Below are positions 1 through 7,902 of a DNA stretch of 20,290 bases, piece after piece. The number at the start of each line of letters is the position of its first letter. Within the stretch, counting starts at the first letter, position 1. A program made the translations under genes and the position numbers. The notes beneath the pieces are model-generated. The model worked only from the letters and a program-made list of their open reading frames with translations, did not search any database and was not told the DNA's origin. The stretch is from SIG205 sp045545595. GTDB taxonomy: Bacteria; Bacillota_I; Bacilli_A; RF39; UBA660. The stretch lies in contig JAZQBG010000012.1 of assembly GCA_045545595.1 (NCBI GenBank), positions 1-20,290 on the forward strand. The letters run 5' to 3'.

Positions 1-1
1 T

Positions 2-301
2 GAATTCATGGATGATGATATGAGAGAAGAATTTATAAGCGAAGTTGAAAGACTAAGTAATGATGAACACATAATAGGGTTATATAATGCAGAATTAGAA
101 GATGAAATAATGAGAAATACTATAAGAGATTATAATAAAGAAATCGGTTATAAGGAAGGACATGAAGAAGGAATTGAACAAAAACAAAGAGAAATTGTTG
201 TTAATATGTTGAAAGAAAATATTGATATCCAAATCATTGAAAAAGTTACTGGATTGTCTAAAGAACAAATAGAAGAGTATTCAAATAAAAATAAATTTTA
301 A
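2..301 (+). CDS. C-terminal part of an Rpn / PD-(D/E)XK nuclease family transposase-like protein (5' end outside window)
   Basis: The frame is open to the left edge, so this is the tail of a longer protein, about 100 residues seen. It carries the typical C-terminus of the Rpn (recombination-promoting nuclease, TIGR01784-type) family: a charged helical stretch, then a glycine-punctuated GYKEGHEEGIEQKQ segment, and a final short helix-turn-helix-like motif (IEKVTGLSKEQIEEY). The catalytic PD-(D/E)XK core would lie upstream and cannot be judged. Family members are DNA endonucleases annotated as transposases or linked to RecA-independent horizontal recombination; they are abundant and often degenerate in gut Bacillota. 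A terminator overlaps the stop codon. Assignment rests on the tail only; whether the full gene is intact is unknown. Confidence 0.6.
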   Translation, partial: EFMDDDMREEFISEVERLSNDEHIIGLYNAELEDEIMRNTIRDYNKEIGYKEGHEEGIEQKQREIVVNMLKENIDIQIIEKVTGLSKEQIEEYSNKNKF

Positions 302-328
302 GTATAAACATTGTTTTATACTTTTTTA
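300..328 (+). terminator. Intrinsic terminator of the Rpn-like gene
   Basis: The stem AAGTATAAAC pairs with GTTTTATACTT (one bulged T) around a 3-nt loop and runs into a T6 tract. It starts at the last base of the stop codon. Confidence 0.75.
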
Positions 329-339
329 TATATTATAAT
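311..339 (+). promoter_or_regulatory. Probable galE promoter overlapping the upstream terminator
   Basis: A -10 TATAAT (334-339) lies 17 nt after TTGTTT (311-316), which matches only the TTG of the -35 consensus and sits in the loop and 3' arm of the preceding terminator. The predicted transcript would begin at about 346, right at the galE ribosome binding site. Confidence 0.5.
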
Positions 340-363
340 TATTTTGGAAGGTAAGTGATACAA

Positions 364-1344
364 ATGAAAGTATGTGTTATTGGTGGAGCAGGTTATATAG
401 GAAGTCATACAGTATATGAACTTATTCGTGATGGACATGAAGTAGTAGTAATAGATAACCTATCTACTGGAAAAAAAGAAATGATTCATAAAGATGCAAA
501 ATTTTACTTAGGAGACATAACTAATGAATCTAGTTTAACTGAAATTTTCAAAAAAGAATGTGATATTAAACCATTTGATGTAGTAATGCATTTTGCTGCA
601 AAACTAATAGTTCCAGAAAGTGTAGAACAACCTTTAGAATATTATTATAACAATGTTGAAGGTGTAAGAATAATGCTTTCTGTAATGAAAGATTTTAATA
701 TTAAAAATGTAGTATTCTCATCAACTGCTGCTGTTTATGGAGAACCTGAAAAAGATATATGTGAGGAAACAGATAAAACAAATCCTATTAATCCATATGG
801 TGAAACAAAACTTGCGGATGAAAAACTAATTAAATGGGTATGTGAAAGATATAACATGAATTATTGTATATTTAGATATTTCAACGTCGCGGGAGCAGAT
901 GAAAGTCTAGAAATAGGTTTAAATAAAGATAATCTTACACATATAATTCCTGTAACAGTACAAACCGCACTAGGAATTCGTGAAAAAATGGTGGTATTTG
1001 GTAATGACTATGATACTAAAGATGGTACATGTGTAAGAGATTATATACATGTTTCAGATCTTGCTTATGCACATGTATTAGGAGCTAAATATTTAGTAGA
1101 AAATAGTAAAAGTCTATTAGTTAATCTAGGTTCAAACGAAGGATATACAGTTTTAGAAATAATAAAAGAAGTAGAAAAATATTATAAAGTAAATTATGAA
1201 ATAGGTGAAAGAAGACCTGGTGACCCAGCTAAAATTGTTGCATCAAATAAAAAAGCAAGAGAATTATTAGGGTGGATGCCAAAAAGAAGTTTATCCGACA
1301 TAATTAAAAGTGACATCGAATATAGAAAGAAAATATGTAAATAA
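364..1344 (+). CDS. galE: UDP-glucose 4-epimerase
   Basis: A 326-residue extended short-chain dehydrogenase that interconverts UDP-glucose and UDP-galactose (Leloir pathway, supply of galactosyl units for cell-surface glycans). Seen: the NAD-binding GGAGYIGSH at residues 7-15, the SST region at 119-121, the catalytic YxxxK as Y145-GET-K149, and FRYFNVAGA further on; length is normal for GalE. An in-frame GTG at 355 gives three more residues, but it is only 3 nt from the GGAAGG and inside a GTGAT element that reads as an extended Shine-Dalgarno placed 4 nt before ATG 364; family N-termini also begin at this Met. It is flanked by terminators on both sides, so it is probably transcribed alone. 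Related epimerases acting on N-acetylated sugars cannot be excluded. Confidence 0.93.
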   Translation: MKVCVIGGAGYIGSHTVYELIRDGHEVVVIDNLSTGKKEMIHKDAKFYLGDITNESSLTEIFKKECDIKPFDVVMHFAAKLIVPESVEQPLEYYYNNVEGVRIMLSVMKDFNIKNVVFSSTAAVYGEPEKDICEETDKTNPINPYGETKLADEKLIKWVCERYNMNYCIFRYFNVAGADESLEIGLNKDNLTHIIPVTVQTALGIREKMVVFGNDYDTKDGTCVRDYIHVSDLAYAHVLGAKYLVENSKSLLVNLGSNEGYTVLEIIKEVEKYYKVNYEIGERRPGDPAKIVASNKKARELLGWMPKRSLSDIIKSDIEYRKKICK

Positions 1345-1345
1345 T

Positions 1346-1379
1346 AAAAAATCAGTTACGCAATGTAGCTGATTTTTTT
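1346..1379 (+). terminator. Intrinsic terminator after galE
   Basis: A 14-bp stem (AAAAAATCAGTTAC with GTAGCTGATTTTTT, one T.G pair) has a 5-nt loop and a T7 end. It begins two bases after the galE stop. Confidence 0.85.
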
Positions 1380-1427
1380 GTATAAAAGCTTTATAAAAAG
1401 ATAACAATAAATTAAGAGAGTGATACT

Positions 1428-2531
1428 ATGGACAACAACAAAAAATTTAGTGTTTCAAGCTTTATTTCTTTTTTCGCGAAAACAATGATAGAAGTATTTA
1501 TTCCTATCATTCTTTTTAATAGAGGTTTTAGTATCAAAGAAATCCTAATGTATATGGCTTTTCAATATTTTTTCGCAATAATTGTTGTCTATTTAATTCC
1601 TAAAATTGACGACTTAATTAAATATAAAGGATTAATAATAATAAACACCATATTTTATGTAGTAACATATATTTTTCTTTTCAACATGAATAACACTATT
1701 TTAAACCTTTCCTTACTAGCGCTTTTTTATACAATTCATACCTCAATATTTTGGATTTTAAGACATATATATATGATGGAAATTTACCCTATGAATGGAT
1801 TATCAAAATCAGTGGGTAATATATTAATAATCACAGAATTATCTTTTCTATTTTCATCATATATTGGAGCATTTCTATTAGAACATTATAACAATATTAT
1901 TCTTATTATCATATCTTCTGTATTGCTTATAATCAGTAATATAATATTAATTAGAACAAAAATAGATGATGTTCCTAGTGAAATAGATTTTAGTATACTA
2001 AAGAATATTCCTAAAAAAAACATACTATTTTTTATATTAGAACAATTTAAAGTAATTGCAGTTTTTATATTTCCGTTATATCTAACAATATATTTAAAAG
2101 TAGATTATAAATTTATAGGTATGTTTAATATTCTTATATCTATGTCTAGTATAATTTTTATATTTGTTTTTTCCAGAATTATAAATAAAAAGAAAAAATC
2201 ATATCTATTTATAACTACATTAATTTATTCAATATTGTGGATTTTAAAAATAAACGTCAAAGTAAAAATTATAATCCTTATAATAGCGTTCCTAGAAGGT
2301 ATTGTTTCAAAACTATATCAAACTTCAGTTACAAGATTTATGTATGCATTAGGTAAACATTATAAAACCCTAGATTACGTAACTATAACAGAAATTCTAT
2401 ATAACGTTATAAGATTACTAATAACGCTAATTATATTCTTATTTGTAAATGATTTAAAATTAATATTATATATATGTACAGTAGGATTATTTTTGACAGG
2501 GATTGTTAAATTTAACGATTTAAATGACTAG
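1428..2531 (+). CDS. Multi-pass membrane protein, possibly MFS-like transporter
   Basis: A 367-residue, extremely hydrophobic protein rich in Ile and Phe with roughly 11 membrane segments and a short cytoplasmic basic loop (IINKKKKSY) near residues 250-260. Layout, with a longer central loop (DDVPSEIDFSILKNIPKKN) dividing two halves of about six segments, suggests a major facilitator type fold, but I see no diagnostic MFS motif and cannot name a substrate. The start is supported by AGAGTGAT 3 nt ahead of the ATG. It stands alone between the galE terminator and the promoter of the next gene, with no clear terminator of its own. It appears still more AT-rich than its neighbours, which fits relaxed selection or recent arrival. 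Confidence 0.7.
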   Translation: MDNNKKFSVSSFISFFAKTMIEVFIPIILFNRGFSIKEILMYMAFQYFFAIIVVYLIPKIDDLIKYKGLIIINTIFYVVTYIFLFNMNNTILNLSLLALFYTIHTSIFWILRHIYMMEIYPMNGLSKSVGNILIITELSFLFSSYIGAFLLEHYNNIILIIISSVLLIISNIILIRTKIDDVPSEIDFSILKNIPKKNILFFILEQFKVIAVFIFPLYLTIYLKVDYKFIGMFNILISMSSIIFIFVFSRIINKKKKSYLFITTLIYSILWILKINVKVKIIILIIAFLEGIVSKLYQTSVTRFMYALGKHYKTLDYVTITEILYNVIRLLITLIIFLFVNDLKLILYICTVGLFLTGIVKFNDLND

Positions 2532-2537
2532 TGTTTA

Positions 2538-2566
2538 TTGAAAATTTAGAAATTATACTATATAAT
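2538..2566 (+). promoter_or_regulatory. Sigma-A type promoter for the CalY/TasA-like gene
   Basis: TTGAAA (2538-2543), a 17-nt spacer and a perfect TATAAT (2561-2566) begin 7 nt after the preceding stop codon. The predicted start near 2573 gives a leader of about 25 nt with the ribosome site TGGAGGAAA. Confidence 0.8.
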
Positions 2567-2597
2567 GTACTTATAGTGCAGTATTGGAGGAAACAGT

Positions 2598-3191
2598 ATG
2601 GCAAAGAAATCAAAAAGAAAATCAAAGAAAATAAACAATAATAAAAAATTATTAATATTAACAATAATCAGTATGTTGGTATTAATTGTACTAGTTTCAA
2701 CAACTTATGCAAAGTTTATTACTAGTGAATCTACAGAAAAGAAGAAATTATATGAAAGCAGTAACGATTTATCTGTTACATTTGATGATACTAGTAGTGA
2801 TGCTATAACATTAAATCCAACACAACCAGTTAGTGATTCATATGGTTCTAATTTAAAACCGTACACGTTTACAATTGAAAATACTGGTTCATCTATTTCT
2901 ACTTATGAAATAAAAATAACAAACGAAGTAATAACAAATCCTAATGGTCTTACAAATGAACAAGTAAGATCGAATATTAAATATAAATTAAATGATAATG
3001 AGCCTGAATTATTATCAAATGTTGGTGAAGACGGAATAATTAGTGGATGTCTTAATCCTGGTGATGATAGTCTAACATTTAATATAAGATTATGGATAAA
3101 ATCAGATGCGCCAATAGAAATGGAAAATACAACATATCAAGCAAAAATAGCTGTTACTGGACAAGCAGTAAATAAATGTCCAACTGAGTAA
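2598..3191 (+). CDS. Secreted or membrane-anchored CalY/TasA-like protein
   Basis: A 197-residue exported protein. A strongly basic N-terminus (residues 1-17) is followed by a hydrophobic helix (about 18-35) ending in TTYAKF, then an extracellular domain. The pattern of an aromatic residue just after the helix, a short charged stretch, the N-D-L-S-V-T strand, SNLKPYTFTIENTGS and later strands resembles TasA/camelysin family proteins (compare SNLKPG...F.ENNGS in TasA), which form biofilm fibres or surface proteases and are processed by the signal peptidase SipW. No LPXTG sorting signal is present, and no sipW gene is nearby. It has its own strong promoter and terminator, so it is monocistronic. 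The family call rests on pattern similarity; the function is inferred. Confidence 0.6.
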   Translation: MAKKSKRKSKKINNNKKLLILTIISMLVLIVLVSTTYAKFITSESTEKKKLYESSNDLSVTFDDTSSDAITLNPTQPVSDSYGSNLKPYTFTIENTGSSISTYEIKITNEVITNPNGLTNEQVRSNIKYKLNDNEPELLSNVGEDGIISGCLNPGDDSLTFNIRLWIKSDAPIEMENTTYQAKIAVTGQAVNKCPTE

Positions 3192-3197
3192 TTAATT

Positions 3198-3236
3198 GGA
3201 CAAGAATTAATGTTTTGTAATTCTTGTCCTATTTTT
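3198..3236 (+). terminator. Strong intrinsic terminator
   Basis: A perfect 12-bp stem (GGACAAGAATTA with TAATTCTTGTCC) has an 8-nt loop, followed by TATTTTT, 7 nt after the stop codon. Confidence 0.85.
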
Positions 3237-3266
3237 CAAATAAAATACCTTTGAGAGGATGATAAG

Positions 3267-4409
3267 ATGTTTAAGAGAGATGAAAACAAAAAATTAAATA
3301 TGCAAAAAGTAAATGAATCAGTTAGCTTATTAAGTAAAATATTAAAAATTGCTTATATTATATTAATAGTAATTGGAATATACGCTATTACATTAATATC
3401 TAAAGAATGGGGTATATTTAAATTTTTAGGTACAATATTAAATATATTAACACCATTTTTCATTGGATTTGTTATTGCATGGCTATTTAATCCAATTGTA
3501 ACTTGGCTACATAAACAAAAAGTAAATCGAATATTAGGAACAATAATAGTATATATAGTATTTTTAGGATTTGTTTATTTAATGTTAGCAGCTATTTTTC
3601 CACTTCTTGCCGATCAAGTAAATGATATAGTTGCTAGACTTCCAGAAGTAATTAATAGTGTAAAAGATTTTATTGATAATTTCTTCAAAAGATTTTCAAA
3701 TTCTTCAATAGATTTAAGTAGTGTTAAAACTGAAGTATTAAATTATATAAGTAACTTTGGAAGAAATCTTACTAGTGCACTACCTACTAAAGTTATGTCA
3801 ATTATTACTAGTGTATTTAGTGGTCTTGGTACATTTGGAATTAGTTTAATTATTGGATTCTACATGCTATTTAATTTTGATAATGTAAGCTCAACTATGA
3901 TTAACTTTCTTCCTAAAAAAATAAGAAATGCAACAGAAGATTTGTTATCACAAATAAATGAATCATTAATTGGATATGTACAAGGTACATTATCTGTATC
4001 TTTAGTAATTTTTATAGCTAGTTATATAGGATTTTTACTAATAGGTGTAGAAGCTCCATTATTATTTGCAGCTTTCTGCGGAATAACAAATATTATTCCT
4101 TATATAGGGCCATTTATTGGTGGTGTTCCTGTAGCTTTAGTAGCGCTTTCTCAAAGTACTACAACAGGTGTTTTAGTAATTATTTATATGGTTGGAATTC
4201 AATGGTTAGAAAGTATGATATTACAACCAATAATAATGAGTAAAGCAATGAAACTTCATCCGGTTACAATACTAATTGGTTTATTAATCTTCCAACACTT
4301 CTTTGGAATATTTGGAATGATTATTGCGACACCTGTTATCGCAACTGTTAAAACAATATTTACATTTTTCAATGAAAAGTATCATTTAACTAAATATACT
4401 GAAGAATAA
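3267..4409 (+). CDS. AI-2E family (PerM/YtvI-like) membrane transporter
   Basis: A 380-residue integral membrane protein of the AI-2E exporter / UPF0118 family. Seen: about eight membrane segments; an N-terminal hydrophobic pair (about 25-100); a soluble amphipathic middle (about 115-170) typical of the family; and the conserved C-terminal NIIPYIGPFIGGVP, LQPIIMSKAMKLHPV and GMIIATPVIA signatures. Members include TqsA (autoinducer-2 export), YtvI, and sodium/proton or lithium antiporters, so the transported substrate here is unknown. The start ATG at 3267 follows GAGAGGATGAT. It lies between two terminators and is probably a single-gene unit; a weak TAAAAT (3241-3246) is the only -10 candidate I found. 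Confidence 0.88.
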   Translation: MFKRDENKKLNMQKVNESVSLLSKILKIAYIILIVIGIYAITLISKEWGIFKFLGTILNILTPFFIGFVIAWLFNPIVTWLHKQKVNRILGTIIVYIVFLGFVYLMLAAIFPLLADQVNDIVARLPEVINSVKDFIDNFFKRFSNSSIDLSSVKTEVLNYISNFGRNLTSALPTKVMSIITSVFSGLGTFGISLIIGFYMLFNFDNVSSTMINFLPKKIRNATEDLLSQINESLIGYVQGTLSVSLVIFIASYIGFLLIGVEAPLLFAAFCGITNIIPYIGPFIGGVPVALVALSQSTTTGVLVIIYMVGIQWLESMILQPIIMSKAMKLHPVTILIGLLIFQHFFGIFGMIIATPVIATVKTIFTFFNEKYHLTKYTEE

Positions 4410-4412
4410 ACT

Positions 4413-4442
4413 AAAAAAGGTATAATTTACTATACCTTTTTT
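4413..4442 (+). terminator. Intrinsic terminator after the AI-2E transporter
   Basis: A perfect 12-bp stem (AAAAAAGGTATA with TATACCTTTTTT) around a 6-nt loop; the 3' arm itself supplies the T tract. Confidence 0.87.
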
Positions 4443-4452
4443 CTTTGTATTC

Positions 4453-4461
4453 TGTTATAAT
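4453..4461 (+). promoter_or_regulatory. Extended -10 promoter for the replication-initiation operon
   Basis: TGTTATAAT is a perfect extended -10 (TGN-TATAAT) 11 nt after the terminator. Any -35 contact would fall in the terminator's 3' arm and is not conserved. Transcription from about 4468 would leave a leader of about 10 nt before ATG 4478. Confidence 0.65.
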
Positions 4462-4477
4462 GAAAATGGTGAATGTT

Positions 4478-4801
4478 ATGGAAAATAAAAAGGGAATAGA
4501 TGTTACTGAAGCTTATAAAACTTTAATGGCTGATCCAAGTCAAATGAATAATATGAGTGCGGATACTCTTAAAACAATTGTGAGTTTAATAAGAGAACAG
4601 GAAAAACTAGATTCAAGTAGTACAAATTCTCAAGAAAAAGGTGTTTCTCTAGGTCTTACAAATCCTTATTATAGAGGAGAAGAAAATAGAAGTGAGAATA
4701 CTTTTAATAGAAGAATAGACGGATTTGCAGGTCCGATTATTTTGTCATCCATAACTTTGTTATTTGGGATAATTTTTATGTTAATAATATTTAATTTCTA
4801 A
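4478..4801 (+). CDS. Small single-pass membrane protein of unknown function, first gene of the dnaB-dnaI operon
   Basis: 107 residues. Residues 1-50 look like a short helical soluble region (DVTEAYKTLMADPSQ, then LKTIVSLIREQEKLD); residues 51-80 are polar and probably unstructured; residues 83-107 form a C-terminal membrane helix ending at the last residue, so the bulk would face the cytoplasm if tail-anchored. I recognise no family. Longer in-frame starts at 4445, 4460 and 4466 lie in or at the predicted promoter and transcription start, so ATG 4478 is chosen; its ribosome site (GGTG) is weak. Only 13 nt separate it from dnaB. In B. subtilis the gene ahead of dnaB is nrdR; this is not NrdR. 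DnaB is itself a membrane-attachment protein, so a role at the membrane in replication is conceivable but purely inferred. Confidence 0.7.
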   Translation: MENKKGIDVTEAYKTLMADPSQMNNMSADTLKTIVSLIREQEKLDSSSTNSQEKGVSLGLTNPYYRGEENRSENTFNRRIDGFAGPIILSSITLLFGIIFMLIIFNF

Positions 4802-4814
4802 ACGGGGTGGTTTT

Positions 4815-6098
4815 ATGCAACACACTATTTTACCAGCTGATACTTACATAGTAGTTAATAAAACAATTCTATCCGATAACGATAGAAAAATACTTACTAT
4901 GTTATATCAACCAATAGTAGGTCAATTGCCAATTAGTTTATATTTTACATTATGGAGTGATTTAGATAAACTAGAACTTATGAGTGTAGGTTATACACAT
5001 CATCATTTAATGAGTACAATGAAATTAAAACTTTCTGAAATAGTTGAAGCAAGAGAAAAATTAGAAGCAGTAGGTTTATTAAAAACCTATGTAAAAGAAG
5101 AAGAAAATGTAAATAGTTTTATATATGAAATGTATTCACCTCTTAGTGTGGATAATTTTTTAAATCATCCGATTTTAAATGTTGTCTTATATAATAATAT
5201 TGGTAAAAAAGAATATGATAAAATAGTGGAATATTTTAAAATACCTGTAATAAGCACAAAAGAATTTACTAACATTACAAAGTCATTTACTGAAATATTT
5301 GAATCAGTTCCATATACTAAATTTGAAACAGTAAATGAAGAAATAAAGAAAAAAAATAAAAATAAGTTAGTTTTAAAAAATGAAGTAGATTTTTCATTGT
5401 TAATATCATCACTACCTAAAGGATTAGTAACTAACAATACTTTTAATAAAGAAATTAAAGATTTAATTACTAATCTTGCATTTGTATATAACTTAGGTGT
5501 ATTAGATTTAGAAAATGTTGTTAGAATGTCAGTAAATGAAAAAGGTGTGATTAATAAGAATTTACTTAGAAAAAATTGTAGAAATTATTATCAGTTTGAA
5601 AATAATGGTAAATTACCAAGTTTAATATATAAAAATCAACCTGAAAACTTAAGAAATGAAGTAAGTGATGTTTCAGCTAAATCAAAGATGATATATATAT
5701 TTGAAACATTATCGCCATATCAATTTTTAAAAGGAAAACAAAATGGTGCAGAACCCACTTCAAGAGATTTAAAATTACTAGAAATATTAGTTACTGATTA
5801 TGGATTAAATCCAGGTGTAGTTAATGTATTAATAGATTACGTATTGAAAATAAATAATTCAAAATTAACTAAGTCTTTTGTTGAAACTATTGCAGGACAA
5901 TGGAAAAGACTTAACGTTAAAACCGTAGATGAGGCAATACATATTGCGCAAAAAGAACATAAGAAATTTAATAAAGTAAAAACTGTTAAAGTAAAAGAGG
6001 AAGCAACTATTCCTTCTTGGTTTGATCAAAAAATAGAAAAAGATATAACTGAAGCAGAGCAAGAGGAATTAGATGAACTATTAAAAGAATTTAGGTGA
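4815..6098 (+). CDS. dnaB: Replication initiation and membrane attachment protein DnaB (DnaD/DnaB_2 family)
   Basis: 427 residues, the Bacillota DnaB (not the E. coli helicase of that name). With DnaD and DnaI it loads the replicative helicase at oriC and at restarting forks, and associates with the membrane. Seen: an N-terminal winged-helix-like region (about 1-110) and a C-terminal DnaB_2 domain (about 288-385) with the FxxxIxxxW version (F355, I359, W363) of the family's YxxxIxxxW DNA-binding motif. The extreme C-terminus is acidic. The ATG at 4815 follows GGGGTGG. It sits 13 nt after the small membrane-protein gene and 4 nt before dnaI, the arrangement expected of a helicase-loader operon. 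Overall sequence is divergent from B. subtilis, so the call rests on the C-terminal domain plus the neighbour. Confidence 0.87.
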   Translation: MQHTILPADTYIVVNKTILSDNDRKILTMLYQPIVGQLPISLYFTLWSDLDKLELMSVGYTHHHLMSTMKLKLSEIVEAREKLEAVGLLKTYVKEEENVNSFIYEMYSPLSVDNFLNHPILNVVLYNNIGKKEYDKIVEYFKIPVISTKEFTNITKSFTEIFESVPYTKFETVNEEIKKKNKNKLVLKNEVDFSLLISSLPKGLVTNNTFNKEIKDLITNLAFVYNLGVLDLENVVRMSVNEKGVINKNLLRKNCRNYYQFENNGKLPSLIYKNQPENLRNEVSDVSAKSKMIYIFETLSPYQFLKGKQNGAEPTSRDLKLLEILVTDYGLNPGVVNVLIDYVLKINNSKLTKSFVETIAGQWKRLNVKTVDEAIHIAQKEHKKFNKVKTVKVKEEATIPSWFDQKIEKDITEAEQEELDELLKEFR

Positions 6099-6102
6099 TA
6101 AC

Positions 6103-7029
6103 ATGCAAAAAGTAATAGATAAAGTATCTAAATATGCAAGAGAAGATTTAGATACCAAACTAAAACAAGCTTATATTAGAGAACTTAAAGATGAGGATTT
6201 TAAAAATCTTACTTCAAGATTAAATTTAAGTGATGATAAATTAATGAAATATACATCTAAATTAAGAAAAACCACTGAACAGTTAAAAATGTGTAAAAAT
6301 TGCAAAGGATTATTACATTGTAAAAACGAAATTAACGGATTTATATATTATCCGGAATTACAAAATGGTAAATTAAATTTTTCTCATATTTCATGTAAAT
6401 ATAAAAGAAAATTTATGAAAGATAATATGTATTTAAATAATATATATTCATTTGATATTCCAAAAGATATAATTAATGCAAAAATGAAAGACATCTATAC
6501 AGATGACAAAAATAGAATACCTACTATTAAATGGATTAAAGATTTTATTCACGAATATGATAGTAATAAAAAACAAAAAGGTTTATACCTTAATGGTAAC
6601 TTTGGATGTGGTAAAACTTATCTTGTTGCTGCATGTTTTAATGAATTAGCTAAAAAAGGAGTAAAAAGCGCAATAGTTTATTGGCCTGAGTTTTTAAGAA
6701 AACTTAAAGCATCATTTAATAGTGATAATGAAAGTTTTAGTGGTTTATTTGATAGAATTAAAAATGTACCACTGTTATTAATTGATGATATAGGTGCAGA
6801 AAACACTACACCTTGGGGAAGAGATGAAATTTTAGGTCCAATTCTTCAATATAGAATGCAACAAAATCTAACTACATTCTTTACTTCTAATCTTTCTTTA
6901 GAGGATTTAGAAAAACATTTTAGCGTTACTAAAGAAAGTGTAGATGTAGTTAAATCAAGAAGAATATTAGAAAGAATAAAAGATTTAACTACAGAATTAG
7001 TTATGATTGGAGAAAATAGAAGAAAATAA
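6103..7029 (+). CDS. dnaI: Primosomal helicase loader DnaI
   Basis: 308 residues, AAA+ helicase loader that places the replicative helicase on DNA together with DnaB and DnaD. Seen: an N-terminal helicase-interaction domain with a zinc-site pattern C64-x2-C67 ... H72-C73 ... H95-x2-C98; a C-terminal ATPase with Walker A GNFGCGKT (165-172), Walker B LLLIDDIG (224-231), sensor-1 TFFTSNLS, and an arginine-finger region SRRILERI. Length matches B. subtilis DnaI (311). It starts 4 nt after the dnaB stop; the ribosome site AGGTGAT spans the dnaB stop codon, which suggests translational coupling. No terminator follows; instead the next promoter begins two bases after the stop. Confidence 0.93.
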   Translation: MQKVIDKVSKYAREDLDTKLKQAYIRELKDEDFKNLTSRLNLSDDKLMKYTSKLRKTTEQLKMCKNCKGLLHCKNEINGFIYYPELQNGKLNFSHISCKYKRKFMKDNMYLNNIYSFDIPKDIINAKMKDIYTDDKNRIPTIKWIKDFIHEYDSNKKQKGLYLNGNFGCGKTYLVAACFNELAKKGVKSAIVYWPEFLRKLKASFNSDNESFSGLFDRIKNVPLLLIDDIGAENTTPWGRDEILGPILQYRMQQNLTTFFTSNLSLEDLEKHFSVTKESVDVVKSRRILERIKDLTTELVMIGENRRK

Positions 7030-7030
7030 A

Positions 7031-7059
7031 TTGACTAATAAAATATTATGTCTTATAAT
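7031..7059 (+). promoter_or_regulatory. Sigma-A type promoter of the lipoprotein gene
   Basis: TTGACT (7031-7036), 17-nt spacer, perfect TATAAT (7054-7059), beginning two bases after the dnaI stop. Predicted start near 7066. This rules out the upstream in-frame ATG at 7048 as the main start, since it lies before the -10 box. Confidence 0.82.
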
Positions 7060-7083
7060 AAGTTTCACTTAAGGGGAGTAATT

Positions 7084-7902
7084 ATGAAAGACATAAAAAT
7101 TAAACAGGTAAATAAAAAATTAATAGCTGGTATAATGGCAGGTATGATCACAGTAACACTAGTAGGATGTGATATAGGTAGTCTTAAAAGTTGTAATACA
7201 ACTAGTATTGAAATTTGTAATGAGAAAGTAAGTATTAAAAAAATATTAGTACTTACTAGTGATGATCAAGTATTATTTGTAAAATATGATAATAAAGATG
7301 ATGAACATGTAACTGACATATTTACAAACACAAAATATACAATATATAATGGAATGTTTTTTGATCGCTTTTCTAAGATTATCACAGTAAAAAGTGGAAT
7401 GAAGAATAGTGTATTTATATATGACATAGAATATAAGATCCAAACTATGAATGATTATATAGCTAGTATTACGAATAATCCTAATAAATACAATTCATAT
7501 GAAGAATTAAAACAACTTTTTATGGAATTAAATAACATAAATAGTACTGTAAATTCAAATACAGATTCTGAATTAATTAGTCTAGAAAATGTAGTCGCAT
7601 TTACAAAAGATGGAGAAACATTGTTCGTAAAGTATGAAAATAAAACAGATAAATATGTAACAAATATATTTGAAAAAAAGAATTACTACGTTGATGAGAG
7701 CTATGCAAATATTAATGCACGTTTATCTTCTGGTGTATACTATGCTAATGATAAATATTATGATGTTAAAAGTATAACTTTATATCCATTTATTGTAGAA
7801 AATGCTGTTGATGGAAAAATTCCTAAAAGTATTTTGAAAGAATCTCTAAATGAAAGCAATAAGGATAACAAAGTATTACAAAAATCAAATAAAAATAATT
7901 GA
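7084..7902 (+). CDS. Lipoprotein with two related domains, function unknown
   Basis: 272 residues. The N-terminus is basic, then a hydrophobic segment (about 12-28) ends in L-V-G-C29, a lipobox giving a lipid-anchored cysteine outside the cell membrane. Two copies of a similar unit follow: residues about 49-88 and 155-194 share the core LFVKY(D/E)NK.D..VT(D/N)IF, pointing to internal duplication. Three further cysteines (about 37, 45 and the lipid Cys) lie near the N-terminus; the C-terminal 30 residues are charged and likely flexible. The ATG at 7084 is set by AAGGGGAG and by the promoter position. I recognise no family. It occupies the place where B. subtilis has ytxB-ytxC between dnaI and thrS, and has its own promoter. 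No terminator follows; the thrS T-box leader begins at once. Confidence 0.82.
   Translation: MKDIKIKQVNKKLIAGIMAGMITVTLVGCDIGSLKSCNTTSIEICNEKVSIKKILVLTSDDQVLFVKYDNKDDEHVTDIFTNTKYTIYNGMFFDRFSKIITVKSGMKNSVFIYDIEYKIQTMNDYIASITNNPNKYNSYEELKQLFMELNNINSTVNSNTDSELISLENVVAFTKDGETLFVKYENKTDKYVTNIFEKKNYYVDESYANINARLSSGVYYANDKYYDVKSITLYPFIVENAVDGKIPKSILKESLNESNKDNKVLQKSNKNN
7228..7665 (+). repeat. Internal duplication in the lipoprotein gene (two ~120-bp coding repeats)
   Basis: Units 7228-7347 and 7546-7665 encode protein segments alignable without gaps over about 40 residues, sharing LFVKY-[DE]-NK-x-D-x2-VT-[DN]-IF. DNA identity is lower than protein similarity, so the duplication is old. Confidence 0.75.

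Noticed and set aside
7048..7083. Longer N-terminus for the lipoprotein
   Set aside because: The ATG at 7048 is upstream of the -10 box of a near-consensus promoter and lacks a ribosome site; AAGGGGAG points to ATG 7084, which also gives a proper signal peptide.
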